Positions 13,586 to 24,796 of a stretch of 64,000 nucleotides of DNA are shown here, in pieces (position 1 is the first letter of the stretch; every line of letters begins with the position of its first letter). A model generated the notes under the pieces. The model had not been told where the DNA came from, did not search any database, and saw only the letters and a program-made list of their open reading frames with translations. Location of the stretch: NCBI RefSeq assembly GCF_964199755.1, contig NC_133896.1, positions 91,806,215-91,870,214 on the forward strand. Direction: 5' to 3'. This DNA comes from Larus michahellis. Its lineage: Eukaryota; Chordata; Aves; Charadriiformes; Laridae. A program made the translations under genes and the position numbers.

Positions 13586-16500
13586 ACTGCAAGAGAGATT
13601 TATCTTTTTTTATTAGGTATAAAGGTGACAACAATCAAGCTTGGACGTCAGGTTAATACAGTGGCACTAGATCTCAGTTTGATTAGACAGGCATGGAAAA
13701 ATGAGATTTTTTTTTTACCAGCTTTGTCAGTTGAGCATCTGGTGATGCCTTAGGGGGTGAGTAGCATAGTGCATTGAAAATTAATTGACTATCAACTTCA
13801 CATTGCTCATTCAGAGCCCTACATACATTTATTATTCACAATGTATAGCATCATTTCAGGTGTAGGACAGACTACACTGAGATTATGGTGCAGAAGGCAG
13901 AAGAAGGAACACGTGGCAGGGGGTTAGGACTGCTGTTCACTGCTCCCCGTCTTGTCTCAAACTTGCTCTTTGGCTCTGCACAAAGTGTCTCCGGTCCCCA
14001 ATATGTAAAATTGATGCAGTCATTTTTTAGTGCATTAGTGAGATCAACTTTAATTTTGACATCCTTGTGTAGAAATAACTAAATGGCATTATTTACCAGC
14101 TGTTGTACTATTTTTTTCAAATGTAGTTCTTGGATGCATTGTATTATAACAACTGACTTCACTACAAATGTTGGTGTTCTGCTTTCGTGATGTAGGCCTT
14201 TCTTGCGTGGCAGCGGTTTCCTGTTAATTAGTATGTATTATAGAACTATGCTCCTGCATTAAATATATGATATTTCTATAGTCTGTCTCCTTTGGAGTTG
14301 ACAACAAATGGAAGCATGCCGATGTGCACCAGGAAAGGGCATTGGGAGTCGCTGGAGTGGTGTATGTGTTGTTACCAGTTAGCTTTGTTCCTGCCTTGGC
14401 ATTGTGGACAGGAACCTGACTTCTCCATGTATCCTCCTTTCCCTGCAGGTATTGAGAACCTCCCATTTGAATTGCAAAGAAACTTCCAGCTTATGCGAGA
14501 TCTGGATCAGAGAACGGAAGGTAAGAATATTAGGGATGGTTTCATTGACAAGACAGGAAGTATGCAGCTTGACCAGCTTTTCTTTCCTTTGCCTTTATCA
14601 CGGGGATCTCGGGGCAGGGAAGTAAGCCTACAGATGCTCTGATCCTTCAGTCTTTCTTAATGGAGGGCACTGTAGTGTGTGTGTATGTGTGTATTTATGT
14701 ATTTAATGGTAAACTTGTTTCAGACCTCAAGTCAGAGATCGATAAGTTGGCCACGGAGTATATCAGCAATGCACGGACTTTGTCTTCGGAGGAAAAACTG
14801 GGTCTTCTCAAGCAAATCCAGGAGGCCTATGGGAAATGCAAGGAGTTTGGGGACGACAAAGTTCAGCTGGCTATGCAGACCTACGAGATGGTATGAAGGG
14901 AAGTGTCTAGTGCTTATCACATGAAAGGCCGTACTAAAGCCCCCAAGCCTGGAAGGCCCTGGTCTCTCTTTTTGGGTCCTAACCACTCTTGCTTCTCAGC
15001 TCTTAGTGCAAGCCCTGTGCCCTCTTCTCTTTGCTCTCTTGGGCTCTCTTCTTTGGTAACTCCTGTTCACTGTCATCTTTGCAGGTTGATAAGCACATCC
15101 GGCGGCTGGACACAGACCTCGCTCGCTTTGAGGCAGACCTGAAGGAGAAGCAGATAGAGTCGAGTGACTATGACAGTTCTTCCAGCAAGGGCAAGAAGAG
15201 TGAGTACCACCACTGGGCTGCAGATTGATACAGGAGGCAGCCAAGTGACTATGGAAGTGGTGGGGATGAAGGCAGGCACTGGAGTGGTACAGATCAAAGA
15301 CTGTTACGCTGGAATCTGAAGGACAGGTAAAAAGATGGTGACCTGGGCTCTTCTTGTGTGAGCATATTCAAGGCCGCTAGATAAAATTAAGATGGGGGTG
15401 CATGGCCTAAAGCCAACATACACTCCAAAGTATTTTAGTGCTGGAGAGCTTGTTACTGTCAGGTGTCTGTTTTGATGAGGTGGCAGATGCAACACCTTTT
15501 TCTCTTCTTACCAGAGGGCCGAGCCCAAAAAGAAAAGAAAGCTGCCCGTGCTCGCTCTAAAGGGAAGAACTCTGATGAGGAAGCACCAAAAACTGCCCAA
15601 AAGAAACTGAAGCTTGTCCGCACGTAAGTGTTTAAAAGACTTGTGGGAATAAGGAGCAGCACTAAAACTCAGACCAAGGGAGGCCTAGACAGACTTCCCT
15701 GTGAAGGATCTGATAACTCATCCAGACCTGATGGTGTGTCCCCTGTCCCTCCTTGGGAAGCAAGAGGAAGGAGGCCTTTTAATTTTTTCAGGAGAGTCTA
15801 GCATGATGGGGAAAGCAAGTCACTTCAGTAAAGGTTGGTATATGTGCTTAAAAAAAAAAAGGAAGTGGCTGTGTCTGGCAAACAAGGGCATTGTCTTGGG
15901 AGACATGAAGGGACTCTAAGCCAGTTATTTTGTTGACCTACTTTATTCCTGTCCTACAGTAGCACAGAGTATGGGATGCCTTCAGTCACCTTTGGAAATG
16001 TGCACCCTTCGGATGTATTGGATATGCCCGTGGACCCCAATGAGCCTACTTACTGCCTCTGCCACCAGGTCTCCTATGGGGAGATGATTGGCTGTGACAA
16101 CCCAGATGTAAGAGCCTGCGCTTGATGGAAGTAGGGGAGAAGGGAGTGGGGAGAGCCTTGCACAGAAAGTCTTGTCCTGCTTGGGTGGGGCCTGATACAG
16201 CAAGCAGTGATGAGAAGAGGGCTTATCTCAGGTAGTTTGTAAGGGCAGAGGGGTGGCTTGCTAGGACCTGTTAAGTGCTTCTTTCTTCGGGGTTTTCCTT
16301 AAAATCACAAGTTGTTTTCTTGCCCCCACAGTTAGCAAGGGAGGAGGGGAGTTCTCCTTGCTAGCAATGTATAGGTTGGGTGTGAGTCTTCGTTCCCTGA
16401 TCGCTGCTAGGGATTTGGGAATTTGCAGTCGACTGTTGGGAAGCTTCAGTAGCCCAGAAGCAATGATTTCAAACGAAAACTGCTCTTTAACTGACTGCTC

Positions 16501-16828
16501 TCCATCCCAACAGTGTTCCATTGAATGGTTTCATTTTGCCTGTGTGGGTCTGACAACAAAACCAAGAGGAAAATGGTGAGTGAACAAGCAACCTGGAGGG
16601 CCCATTAGTCTTTGGAAAAGGGATGTCCTGGGTAGCAGAAGCACTGTATATGCACACTTAGAAGACCTCTTGAAAAGGAAAATTGGAATTAAGGCTTTGT
16701 CTGGAACCTTGGAAAAGGTCCTTTGGGCTGTATGTTCAAGGTTCATATCATGCCATAAATGCTGGCTTTTTACTTCCCTTTCTGCCAGGTTCTGCCCTCG
16801 CTGTTCCCAGGAGAGGAAGAAGAAGTAA
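2199..16828 (+). CDS. ING4: Inhibitor of growth protein 4, 8 coding exons, 249 aa
   Basis: ING4 is a nuclear chromatin reader. Its PHD finger binds histone H3 trimethylated at lysine 4, and it is a subunit of HBO1 histone acetyltransferase complexes. Coding exons are 2199-2235, 14449-14520, 14724-14890, 15085-15199, 15515-15623, 15960-16107, 16514-16575 and 16789-16828 (TAA). All introns are GT-AG and the phases join into 249 codons, the human isoform 1 length. Residues 1-105 or so are the ING dimerisation helices ([19 protein letters not shown] across the first junction). A lysine-rich nuclear localisation region spans about 127-165. The PHD finger has all C4HC3 ligands: C199, C201, C212, C217, H223, C226, C239 and C242. 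The protein ends in a basic ERKKK tail. From memory only a few residues differ from human. The start at 2199 is the family start; an in-frame ATG at 2049 could extend it. Intron 1 is 12.2 kb. Confidence 0.97.
9575..9745 (+). repeat. Ancient MIR-like SINE remnant
   Basis: The stretch follows the order of a MIR / amniote core-SINE consensus as I remember it. A GGGCAAGTCA block (about 9630) corresponds to the ACCTTGGGCAAGTCACTTAACC region. Then come a CCCAGTNNCCNNNTTTGTGAAAAATG block, a TAGTACTATCC block and a GAGGTGTTGTGAGGATAACG block (about 9700-9716), which corresponds to the GGGTTGTTGTGAGGATTAAATGAG segment. The match is degenerate, as expected for an insertion predating bird-mammal divergence or soon after. 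Boundaries are approximate. Confidence 0.55.
10255..10350 (+). repeat. Possible ancient amniote retroposon tail
   Basis: The block ATTTGTATAGTGCTTGGTGC followed by AGTGGG and ending near GACAGTACAAA resembles the recurring reptile/amniote retroposon tail with TTGTACAGTGCCTAGCACAA, TGGGG and a GGTAATACAAA ending. It is short and degenerate, and the resemblance rests on memory. Confidence 0.35.
13552..13586. repeat. Homopolymer T27 followed by A8
   Basis: An uninterrupted run of 27 T is followed directly by 8 A within ING4 intron 1. It could be the relic of a retroposon tail or simple slippage. It sits about 860 bases upstream of exon 2. Confidence 0.9.
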
Positions 16829-17630
16829 AATCCCGTGAGCCCTCAGTACTGCTGCAGGAGCTCTCTTCCCCCTGCCAGGGCCTCGTCCCAGCTCCCCCAG
16901 CCCCTGGGGCCTTGGCTGGGGGGCAGTCTTGCCCTGTTTGTGGTTTGGGCCATCCCTGGAATGGTGTGTACCCTCACGGCGGTTTCTGTGTGTTCTGTAT
17001 CCCTGGTTGCTTCCGAATCCCTAAGAGAGGCCCTCTCTGTGTACTATTCCAAACAGGTCTCTGAACCTCAAAGGGCATGAATGAGGGCACCAGGGTAGCC
17101 ACCAGATTCCCAGGGATTCAGGTAGCCCCTGATTTTCCTTGGCTTTCCTTCAGCCTCCTCAGAGCTCATTGCCTACTCTCTGCTTAGAGAACAAGGCTAT
17201 GGGATGGGGGAAGGAAAGGAGGTAAGTCTTTGGCATTTTAGGTCTTTGATTTTCCTGGATCTTTTTCAGGAGAGAGGGAGTAACCAGGCCACTTCTTAAT
17301 CTAGTGGGCTGGTTGAGAGACTGAAAACCTAATGTACTCCCTATCTTTAACCATTCCACTACTGGCATTGAGCAGCCTCCTTTGTTGGGGAGAGGAGGAG
17401 GGAGTGTTTAGAGCTAGCACTGTCTCTCTTATTCCTGGGGTAAACCTGCTGGTCTGGGAAGCGCATTGTGTGAAGGAGGAAGAATTTCTGACCATATGGG
17501 GAGAAGTGGCTTGATCTAGCCCGTCTTCCGGCTCCAAAATTCTGCCTTCCTTTTGTGCAGTGGTGCTTCTCCATTATGTTGATGATGGGAAGTTTGGGGA
17601 TTCAGTTCCCACTTGTATAATATGGAATTA

Positions 17631-17636
17631 AATAAA
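17631..17636 (+). terminator. ING4: ING4 polyadenylation signal AATAAA
   Basis: A canonical AATAAA lies 803 bases after the ING4 stop codon, followed by an A-rich stretch and a T/GT-rich element (CTGTTTGCCTTGCTGTC at about 17653-17669) that fits a downstream cleavage element. The 3' untranslated region would be about 16829-17655. Confidence 0.75.
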
Positions 17637-17659
17637 GCTCATTGAAACAAATACTCTGT

Positions 17660-20600
17660 TTGCCTTGCTGTCACCTCCAAAGTAAACTGCAGCAATTGGT
17701 CTCTTTAGTTATTCTTTCTCTCTCAGCTCTGCTTTTATTCTAAATGAAGAATGTGGTACAGCTTTTTTGTGTAACAATCCTGAACAGTGTTAATAAGTGA
17801 CATTCTGACTAGGTCAGGCTTGAAAAAAGTACCTAATGTACTTGCAAAAGGTTACTAAGATTTCTAGTCAGTCATGCCCTCACAAGACAGTGGAGATTTA
17901 TTCACCTTTTTTTTTTTTTTTTGGATCATTTACTTCATCAGTTGTCTTCTCTTAAATGAGGAGCGGTGGAGGTTATAGAAGGCCAGCCTTCACTGTGGCT
18001 GTTGGGCAGCGCAGCTGAGAAAATAAGCCGTCAGGACAAACCACGGGCATCCAAGAATGTGGGTAGGTTTTACAGATAACTGATAACTTGCTCCCTGGTG
18101 GGTCACTTTCACCTTGGATCACCTTGTTGCCAGAAACTCCATCTGCTGTTGCTAAGATAATGTTAGGCTCCAAAACAAGGACTGAAGACACATTTCTCTT
18201 TGTAGTGTCTGCAGGTGCCTGTGCGGAGATGGTACATACTGAAGCTGCCCTTTATCTGTTCCATTGGCACGGCCTGGAGATGGATGAGCTTGAGTCTCTT
18301 CCTGCTTGTTCTCTGCTATTCAGGAGGGTTTAAGCTTATCACCTGAAAGATTAAATGTTTTTCCTCACAGAGATAACTTGCATGAGGATCAATGGAGCAT
18401 TTTTGTTCTTGTAGTCATGAAGCCAAAGCTCTTCTAGGGGTTCATCATTAAAACCATTCAGAGGACTGTGTAGGTGGAGAGCGATGCTACTCTCGCCTTG
18501 TAATTGTACGGGACTTTGTCAAAGCCGTCGGCTCAGAAGCTGACGTTAAGTCTTCTGTGAGTTAGCATTGAGTCAGTCTTTGCTTTTGCTTCGAGAAAGG
18601 GTGCTCAGGTTCCTATTTGTCACAGGAAAAAACAGAGGTAAGTTATTATCCAGACTATGGCTCACACGGTTTGTGGTGACACTGCCACAGTCTGGATCTC
18701 AGTCCCCATATTGTCTTCAACCATTTTCCTGGGGCTTCCCGCTTTAAACAGAGAGGAAGGAAATCCTGGAAGGTGTCAGTTCTGTGTGTGCTACAGTCTT
18801 TGTAACAGGAGCTGTGCCGTCATCCAGTGGGTGAGAAGGCTGTCGCAGGAGAACAAATTTCTTCAGCTGGGGTTTATCCAGATACCAGCTGGGAGCTCCA
18901 CTGGCAGAACAAAGGGAGGATGTGCTCTGAACTTGAAAACGGGCTTTGGGCAAAGTGCAAGGGTGACAAAGGATGCCAGCACTCCTCTGAGTCGTTTGGT
19001 TTTGATGGGATGGGGCATAGCAGCAACCTTTCTAGGAACTGTGGGCCAGAGAGGTGGTTGAAGTGGTGGCCCTGTAATGGAGCCGCTGCTGCTGAAGGTT
19101 AATGAGTAGTTTATAAATGCAGGTGGTGTAATGTGAAAGCGGTGTGAGTGGGCAGGGGTGTGCTGCACACCAAACCGGGAAAGAAGGGGGCCCCTTGCCT
19201 AAGTGCTGCTTACCGCCCAGGAACAACTCTCTTCAGGGCAGCTCTGGTTTAGGAAACACAAGTGTCAGGTCTTCTGCAGTCGATGTACGATGCCGAGAGG
19301 GGGAGGTAGACCAGAATTGGGCCCTTTTCAGGCCAAAGGGTTACCATTGTGCTTCTTGGGACACAGAATTGAAACATCCTTATGACTTTTAATGCAAAAC
19401 ACATGAGAAACACCTAGGCCGGGTTCCAATTCAGTGCCAGAAAACGGGAGGGAGTGCCAGGCGGGAATTCCACTTACCCACCCTGGTCCTGTCATTGCCC
19501 ACTGCTTCTGTCAGCCAGCAGTGTGGAGCGTTCGGGGGCTGTCGGTGGCAGCTAAGGGAATGCTTTGAAGAAGACTTAGAGGAAGAGGGAATTTATACAA
19601 AAATATGGATGAAAACCGAGAATTTTTAAGTGGCTTACAAGCATAAATGCAAATGAAAGGACATTAAAAACTAACCTTGGAAGAGAGGGAATAAGGGCAG
19701 TAACTGTGCAATATTTAATCCCCGAAGGAGGGAAATAATCAAATCAATAGAAGCTGGAAATTACAAAGTACAAAAATGAAGCCAGTGGGAACAAAGCCTG
19801 TAAGCGACACGGCTAGAAACATAAGCAGCTTTTTTTAGAATGCCTTTTGTTTTTGATATAATTGAACATGGCACATGTCCATTACCAACTGCAGATAGCA
19901 GAATTGTTTGTAATGAGAGGAGGGGGAAGTGTTCTGTAAATATTTATTCTGTGTTGGTGCTGGTGTCATATGGGGATGATGTACTTCCTAGGCAAACAGT
20001 AAGGAGGGTTTTAAATAGCATCTATTGGGGCGACGGCTTTTTTGATCAGCAGTCTTCAGTAAATGGCGTTTGTCGGCCTGCGAAAGCCACCCGAAGGCAT
20101 CTGTGGTCTGTCAAGCTCTGGACTGCCATGGAAAGCCTACGAGGCTGGAAAAGAGCCAGCTCTGCGCTGCTCCTTAACAATGTCAAGAAGGCTGCCAGAG
20201 CAGTCCAGATGTGAAATACCGAAACAGCAGAGAAGTAAATTGCCTCCCTTTAAAACAAGCAAGAAATCCAGGTCAACAAAATAAAACCAGTGTGACTGGA
20301 AGTAGCAAAAAAAAAAAGGTCAGTCAAAAATTACTTGATTTTTTTTAAGTGTTTTTTTTTTTTTTTTTTTAAAGATCACCTCTATCCCTGTAGTGGTAAT
20401 AGGATCCAAAAAGTTTACTTCACGTAGAATTGAAGTGCTTAAAAAGGGGATACACTAAGTTAAAGTCATCGTGAACTCCTTTAAAGAACTGCCTAGCTTG
20501 CAGATTTCCTGGAACAGCTGTCGGTGCACCATAAACACTTTCTAAAATGGAGCTGGAGAAATTGCCCTTTCAGAGGGATTGGAAATAACCAAGTTGATGA

Positions 20601-20767
20601 GTAAAGTCAAAAGTCTGAGTTTCAGGAAGCTGGAGCAGTAAGTACAGCACAACAAGAAGGAAGACTTTTGCCAGCCTCTTTAGGCCCATTTATTAATAAT
20701 AATTGGTCATGCACCCAAGTGACTGGTTTATCTTGTCCAGCTGTGATTGCCCCAACTGTGGGCGTCA
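17660..20767. other. Intergenic DNA after ING4, no gene seen
   Basis: Only short reading frames without recognisable domains occur here. Homopolymer runs of T lie near 17906-17922 and 20350-20371. Nothing resembles an exon of a neighbouring human 12p13 gene. Confidence 0.6.
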
Positions 20768-21052
20768 TTATCTTTTTCAGTGGTGCCCAGCGACAGGACA
20801 AGAGGTAACGGGCACAGACTGGAAAACAGGAAATTCCATCTTAACATGAGGAAAAACTTCATTACTTGGAGGGTGGCAGAGCACTGGAACAGGCTGCCCA
20901 TGGAGGTGGTGGAGTCTCCATCTCTGGAGACATTCAAAACCCGCCTGGACGCGTTCCTGTGCAACCTGCTCTGGGTGACCCTGCTCTGGCAGGGGGGTTG
21001 GACTAGATGGTCTCCAAAGGTCCCTTCCAACCCCTACCATCCTGTGATTCCT
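20768..21052 (+). repeat. CR1 LINE, 3' end fragment
   Basis: This is a 5'-truncated CR1. It encodes the end of ORF2 (translation includes MRKNFITWRVAEHWNRLP and [17 protein letters not shown]), followed by the typical TTGGACTAGATGGTCTCCAA 3' untranslated block and an ATCCTGTGATTCC tail. It is the same subfamily as the copies at 25.9-27.1 kb and 37.2-37.9 kb. Confidence 0.93.
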
Positions 21053-21499
21053 AGGCAGCTGGGCAAGCCTGGTTGATGAGGTTGTTCAGCAAAGCATTCC
21101 CCTTTCCAGGGAGCTCAGCAAGCTCCATCCCCTGGGCTCTGCCACTGCCGTGTCCTCTGCGTGATGTGCACAGAAACCGTCCCAGCCATGACCATCGCTT
21201 TCCAGTGGGACCACGTTCTTCATCTGTTGCAAACATAGCAAGAAATTAAACTAGCCCCATAGCTCAGCAACATTCAGCCTTTCATTGAGCGCACTTGAGG
21301 TATCATTTCCCCAGCTATATGCTCCAAGCTGTGCGGTGGGCAGTCTCTTACTCTCTGTCCAAAAAGTTGTGTAAGGCTTCTGGGCTTAAGCAGAATATTT
21401 AAGGCTCAATTGTAGAGTGTGTTTCGGTGGTATTCGCTTAGGTTATTGGGGATGAATTCTTATGAGACAATTACTGCATATAAACATATATATATATCT

Positions 21500-21600
21500 T
21501 AGAAACACTGATTGGTGGGTACCCCGGAGGTCATCTGGTCCAGCTTCCCTTTCAAAGCAGGGCTGATGTCGGTCCTAAATCAGGTCAGATATATGCTGGG
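21500..21600 (-). repeat. Old CR1 3' fragment
   Basis: The motif GGTCATCTGGTCCAGC followed by TTCCCTTTCAAAGCAGGGCT is the reverse complement of an older CR1 3' untranslated region. Divergence is high and the edges are approximate. Confidence 0.6.
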
Positions 21601-21671
21601 TAGCAAGAAGCTCTGCAGGAGGAAAAACTAGGATAAGAAGCAGCAATGTGGCTCCTGGTGAAAGGTTTTCA

Positions 21672-21699
21672 TATATATATTTATATTTATATATATAAA
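21672..21699. repeat. AT-rich microsatellite
   Basis: This is a short run of alternating AT interrupted by TTT steps. A second ATATATAT run lies near 21487-21497. Confidence 0.8.
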
Positions 21700-22989
21700 G
21701 CGCCTATCACCATATTGATAAACATTCTTTGGAGCCACTCTGTTGGTGAAGATCTTAAGGCTCGATGCAAATGCTGGCCAGATCAGTCCAGAGATCTCAA
21801 GTTGTCAGCGGAGAAGAAAAACATTCCCAAGAGATCACTTGCTTATACTGGCTGAAAATAAGACCAAGTCCTCCTGGGATGTTTCTCACTGCAGACAATG
21901 CAGATACACATTGTCGGGAAGTGGTAGTTACAGGTGACAGCAGGATTCCTCCCCTCCGACACCTACAGAGGGATGGGTGACACCTCCTCCAAGTCCCAGA
22001 AAGGAGGGATATGAAGAGTTATCTAGTCGTTCACTTGGCTAAGTGAAGCTTCAGCCAAAGCACAGCAGGACCTTGAGGTGGTGGAGCCCAGGCCACGATG
22101 CAACCACGGTGAACAGCCTTGTGCAAGCTGGCAACGGGAGCGCTGATGTTTCATTTCTCCTGGGGCAGGGCAAGGCACACTGGTGGCTTACCAAGCGCTC
22201 GTTGGTAGCTCGTTTAACGTCGCGTGATTACCCAAACTTCTGAACGAGCTTAGAGTGAGGGCCCCACAGGAAGCAGACTTGGCTGCTTTGACAGTTTCTG
22301 AGCTGTTTTCCTTTGTATAATCAACCACGGCTCTACTTTTTCCCTGCCACGTGAATCAGGAGGATAAACTGTGGAGACATTTAGAAGGTGAGTGGCAACA
22401 TGAACATGATGAGAGTGCGATCCCTGACTGCTCTCAAGCAGCAGCAGTAGGCAAGGAAAACTGCAGCATTAAAAGAGTTAAAGACTAATCGGAGGAAGCA
22501 AAATGTCCTATCTTTCTTTCCAAAGGCAACGGAAGGAAGTTTCTCCGTTACCTAGTAGTTACAGTATCAGAAGAAACATAGCTGTTTTTATCAAATAAAA
22601 TGCATTTCATTTATAAAAATAGTCAAACACCTTGATTAATTTATGCTAATTTATGTTTATTCTTCTGAATACATAAAAGAAATGCAAGTCTCAGTTTAAA
22701 AAAAGACATTTTTGCCCAAGGCTTAAGAACAGGCAAACCTACATTCCTAAAGCCTGGTGTGAAAAATCGCTCAGCAAGTTGCCCGCTTCGGTCTGGTTTT
22801 GCAGAGGTACAATTTAATGCCAGTGGTTTGGGTCACTGCTATCGAAGGAATAGCTCATTCAAAGCTGAAAACCAGGCTGGAATTCTTTTTTTTATACATC
22901 AACAGCGAGCAAGAAAAAGAAGTGTGAGACCGTGAGATTTCCTCGTTCCGAAAGCCTGAAGGATCCAGTCATTGGAAGAACTCATTTAG
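21700..22989. other. Intergenic DNA, no gene seen
   Basis: This is unique-looking sequence with no supported gene. The part from about 22560 to 22720 is strongly AT-rich. Confidence 0.55.
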
Positions 22990-23115
22990 GTACCACAGAA
23001 AGATCTAGGTGGGAAGAGACCCCTCCGGAGCTCTGTATTCCAAGCCCCTGCTCGCACTAGGGCTACCTTTGTGGTTAGATCAGGGTGTTCTTGCACTAAA
23101 CCAGGCTGCCTAAAA
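22990..23115 (-). repeat. Old CR1 3' fragment
   Basis: The stretch TAGGTGGGAAGAGACCCC, then CTCTGTATTCCAAGCCCC and GCTCGCACTAGGGCTACC, follows the reverse complement of an old CR1 3' end (AGGTTGGAAGGGACCTC, AGTCCAACCCCCTGCTC, AGCAGGGTC). It is degraded and its edges are uncertain. Confidence 0.5.
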
Positions 23116-23870
23116 AGACGAGAGCAGTTCCTTCACGCATGCTTTTATGAATCCACTCCATTTTTGGAGGTTGCATTATTAATTCAAGAATCCATTTTTA
23201 AATGCTGCTTTTGCAATCAATTAAATATTCCATTTTCTAAATGACAAGTAAAAAAACCCGCTTCATTCACTATTTCCTAACAAAATAAAATGTAAATTAA
23301 GTATCTGAATTAATGCATGTTATAACTGTACAGTGCTTGTATAAATGTGAATAGATTAACATATCCACCAAGTTAAAATGAGTGCCAATTTTAATGTAAA
23401 GTCTATATTTACCAGCATATTCGCGTAGCTCTCAGCCAGTGACAGTAAACCTACCGGAATAAAGTTCAGCTGCAGAATGAAGATTATTTAACCTGTCAGT
23501 AAAGTAAGCCGTTCATATCATTTTGGTTTAAATCGGCACACTCTCTAATGTTTTTGTCTGTGGAGATGGAGATCTCAGCCCTGCTCTGAGTGGGCTGGTA
23601 CCCGCACCCCTTCACACAGGGCCGTCGCTAACAGGATGAAGGTGTTGGGCTCTTGGAGTAGTTTCTTCCTTCTTTGTGGAAGACCTAGAGCTGAAACGGA
23701 AGAGGACCTTTACTTGGCTGCTGTGCAATGGCTCTGATGCCTTCTTGGCTGGGCTGTCCACTATTCCGTTAGTACCAGATGGCAGCTGATCTTAGCAGCC
23801 CAGGAGTGCTCCTGAGATGCATTTCCGCAGCAGTGGAGGACATCTAAGTGCACGTCCTGTAGGCGCTGGG
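23116..23870. other. Intergenic DNA, no gene seen
   Basis: AT-rich in its first half, with no reading frame or repeat that I recognise. Confidence 0.5.
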
Positions 23871-24796
23871 TGTCACGTCCCGCTCTCAAGAAAGAGGGGG
23901 GGTAAGTGACTTCAGATTCGTAAATTCCCAGCAGCACAGACTAAGGGGAGATAAATCTCACGGTCCATATAGAAACATTTATTAGCTTCCCAAAATGGTT
24001 AGTGTAAGTCTTAACAAGTCCACGATAATTGGTTAGGTATATAACAAGTGATGGCAAATGGTGAGGTATGCATTGTGTTGCTTAACAACAGGTATAGGAC
24101 AACTTATGGCAAGCGGTACTTAAGGTCATTACTTAACTCTAGGAGAAGAGAGAAACCAACAGATAGAGAAAGGAAAAGAGAAAAAGACAGAGATAAAGAG
24201 ATCACCTGGTTCCAGCATCTTTTTCAGGGAATCTTCCCAGGCATAATCTCCTTCTTTCTTGGAAAAATCTTCCCAGGCACGGTCTTCTTTCTTGGGAAGA
24301 ATCTTCCCAGGCACAATCTTCTTCTATTGTTTCTTCTTTGTTCCCCCTAGGGGCACTTATTTTCCCCTTTTAAGTTTGCTGAATTAGCATGGTCCACCCC
24401 CTTGCCGACGACATCCCTGTCTCAGGTTTCTCCCTCCCAGGTGACGTGTAGCATTATTTGGGTGGAGAGAGGAGTGCCACAGTCATACATGTTTACCATG
24501 ATCTCTATAGTCTTCATTAGCATATGCAGGGTGTGCGCTTTCATATGCATTTCACGGATAATGAAGCAAAGGTCACTTGTCAGACACAATGGCCTCGAGA
24601 ACCGAGAACTAGCAAGCTCACCACACGAGTGGCAGAACTATCCTGTCTTCACAAGACAGTTCTCCCACACTTTCAGGTGCCAGAAGCCTTATCGGTTCTT
24701 TGAAGGCCAGGCCTGCATTATTTATTTCCTTGCGAGTGTTTGAGGCGTTCCATTGAAGGCTTGGAAGGCCTTCTGCCCCTTGTCACAGCATTTACA
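23871..24796 (-). mobile_element. Probable solo LTR of an endogenous retrovirus (fossil)
   Basis: Read on the minus strand the stretch has LTR-like parts in order. There is a possible TGTAAATG start near 24796, a promoter-like ACTTAAAAGGGGAAAATAAG block near 24365, and a pyrimidine-rich region near 24130-24200. These are followed by an AATAAA polyadenylation signal at about 23983-23978 and an end in GGACGTGACA at 23871. No gag, pol or env sequence adjoins it, so it is best read as a solitary LTR. I could not find a convincing target-site duplication. The family and the inner end (about 24590 or 24796) are uncertain. Confidence 0.5.
24228..24335. repeat. Three-copy minisatellite inside the LTR-like sequence
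   Basis: Three imperfect tandem copies of a unit of about 33-36 bases, each containing AATCTTCCCAGGCA followed by a CT-rich part, occur inside the LTR-like element. Confidence 0.85.

Larger units (their letters stand above)
2236..14448 (+). other. ING4: ING4 intron 1, largely unique sequence
   Basis: This 12.2 kb intron runs from a GTAAG donor to a CCCTGCAG acceptor. I found no CR1 copy in it, in contrast to the rest of the window. It contains short homopolymer runs, two remnants that look like very old retroposons (near 9.6 kb and 10.3 kb) and many short chance reading frames. No coding exon or structured RNA gene was recognised. Confidence 0.75.
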
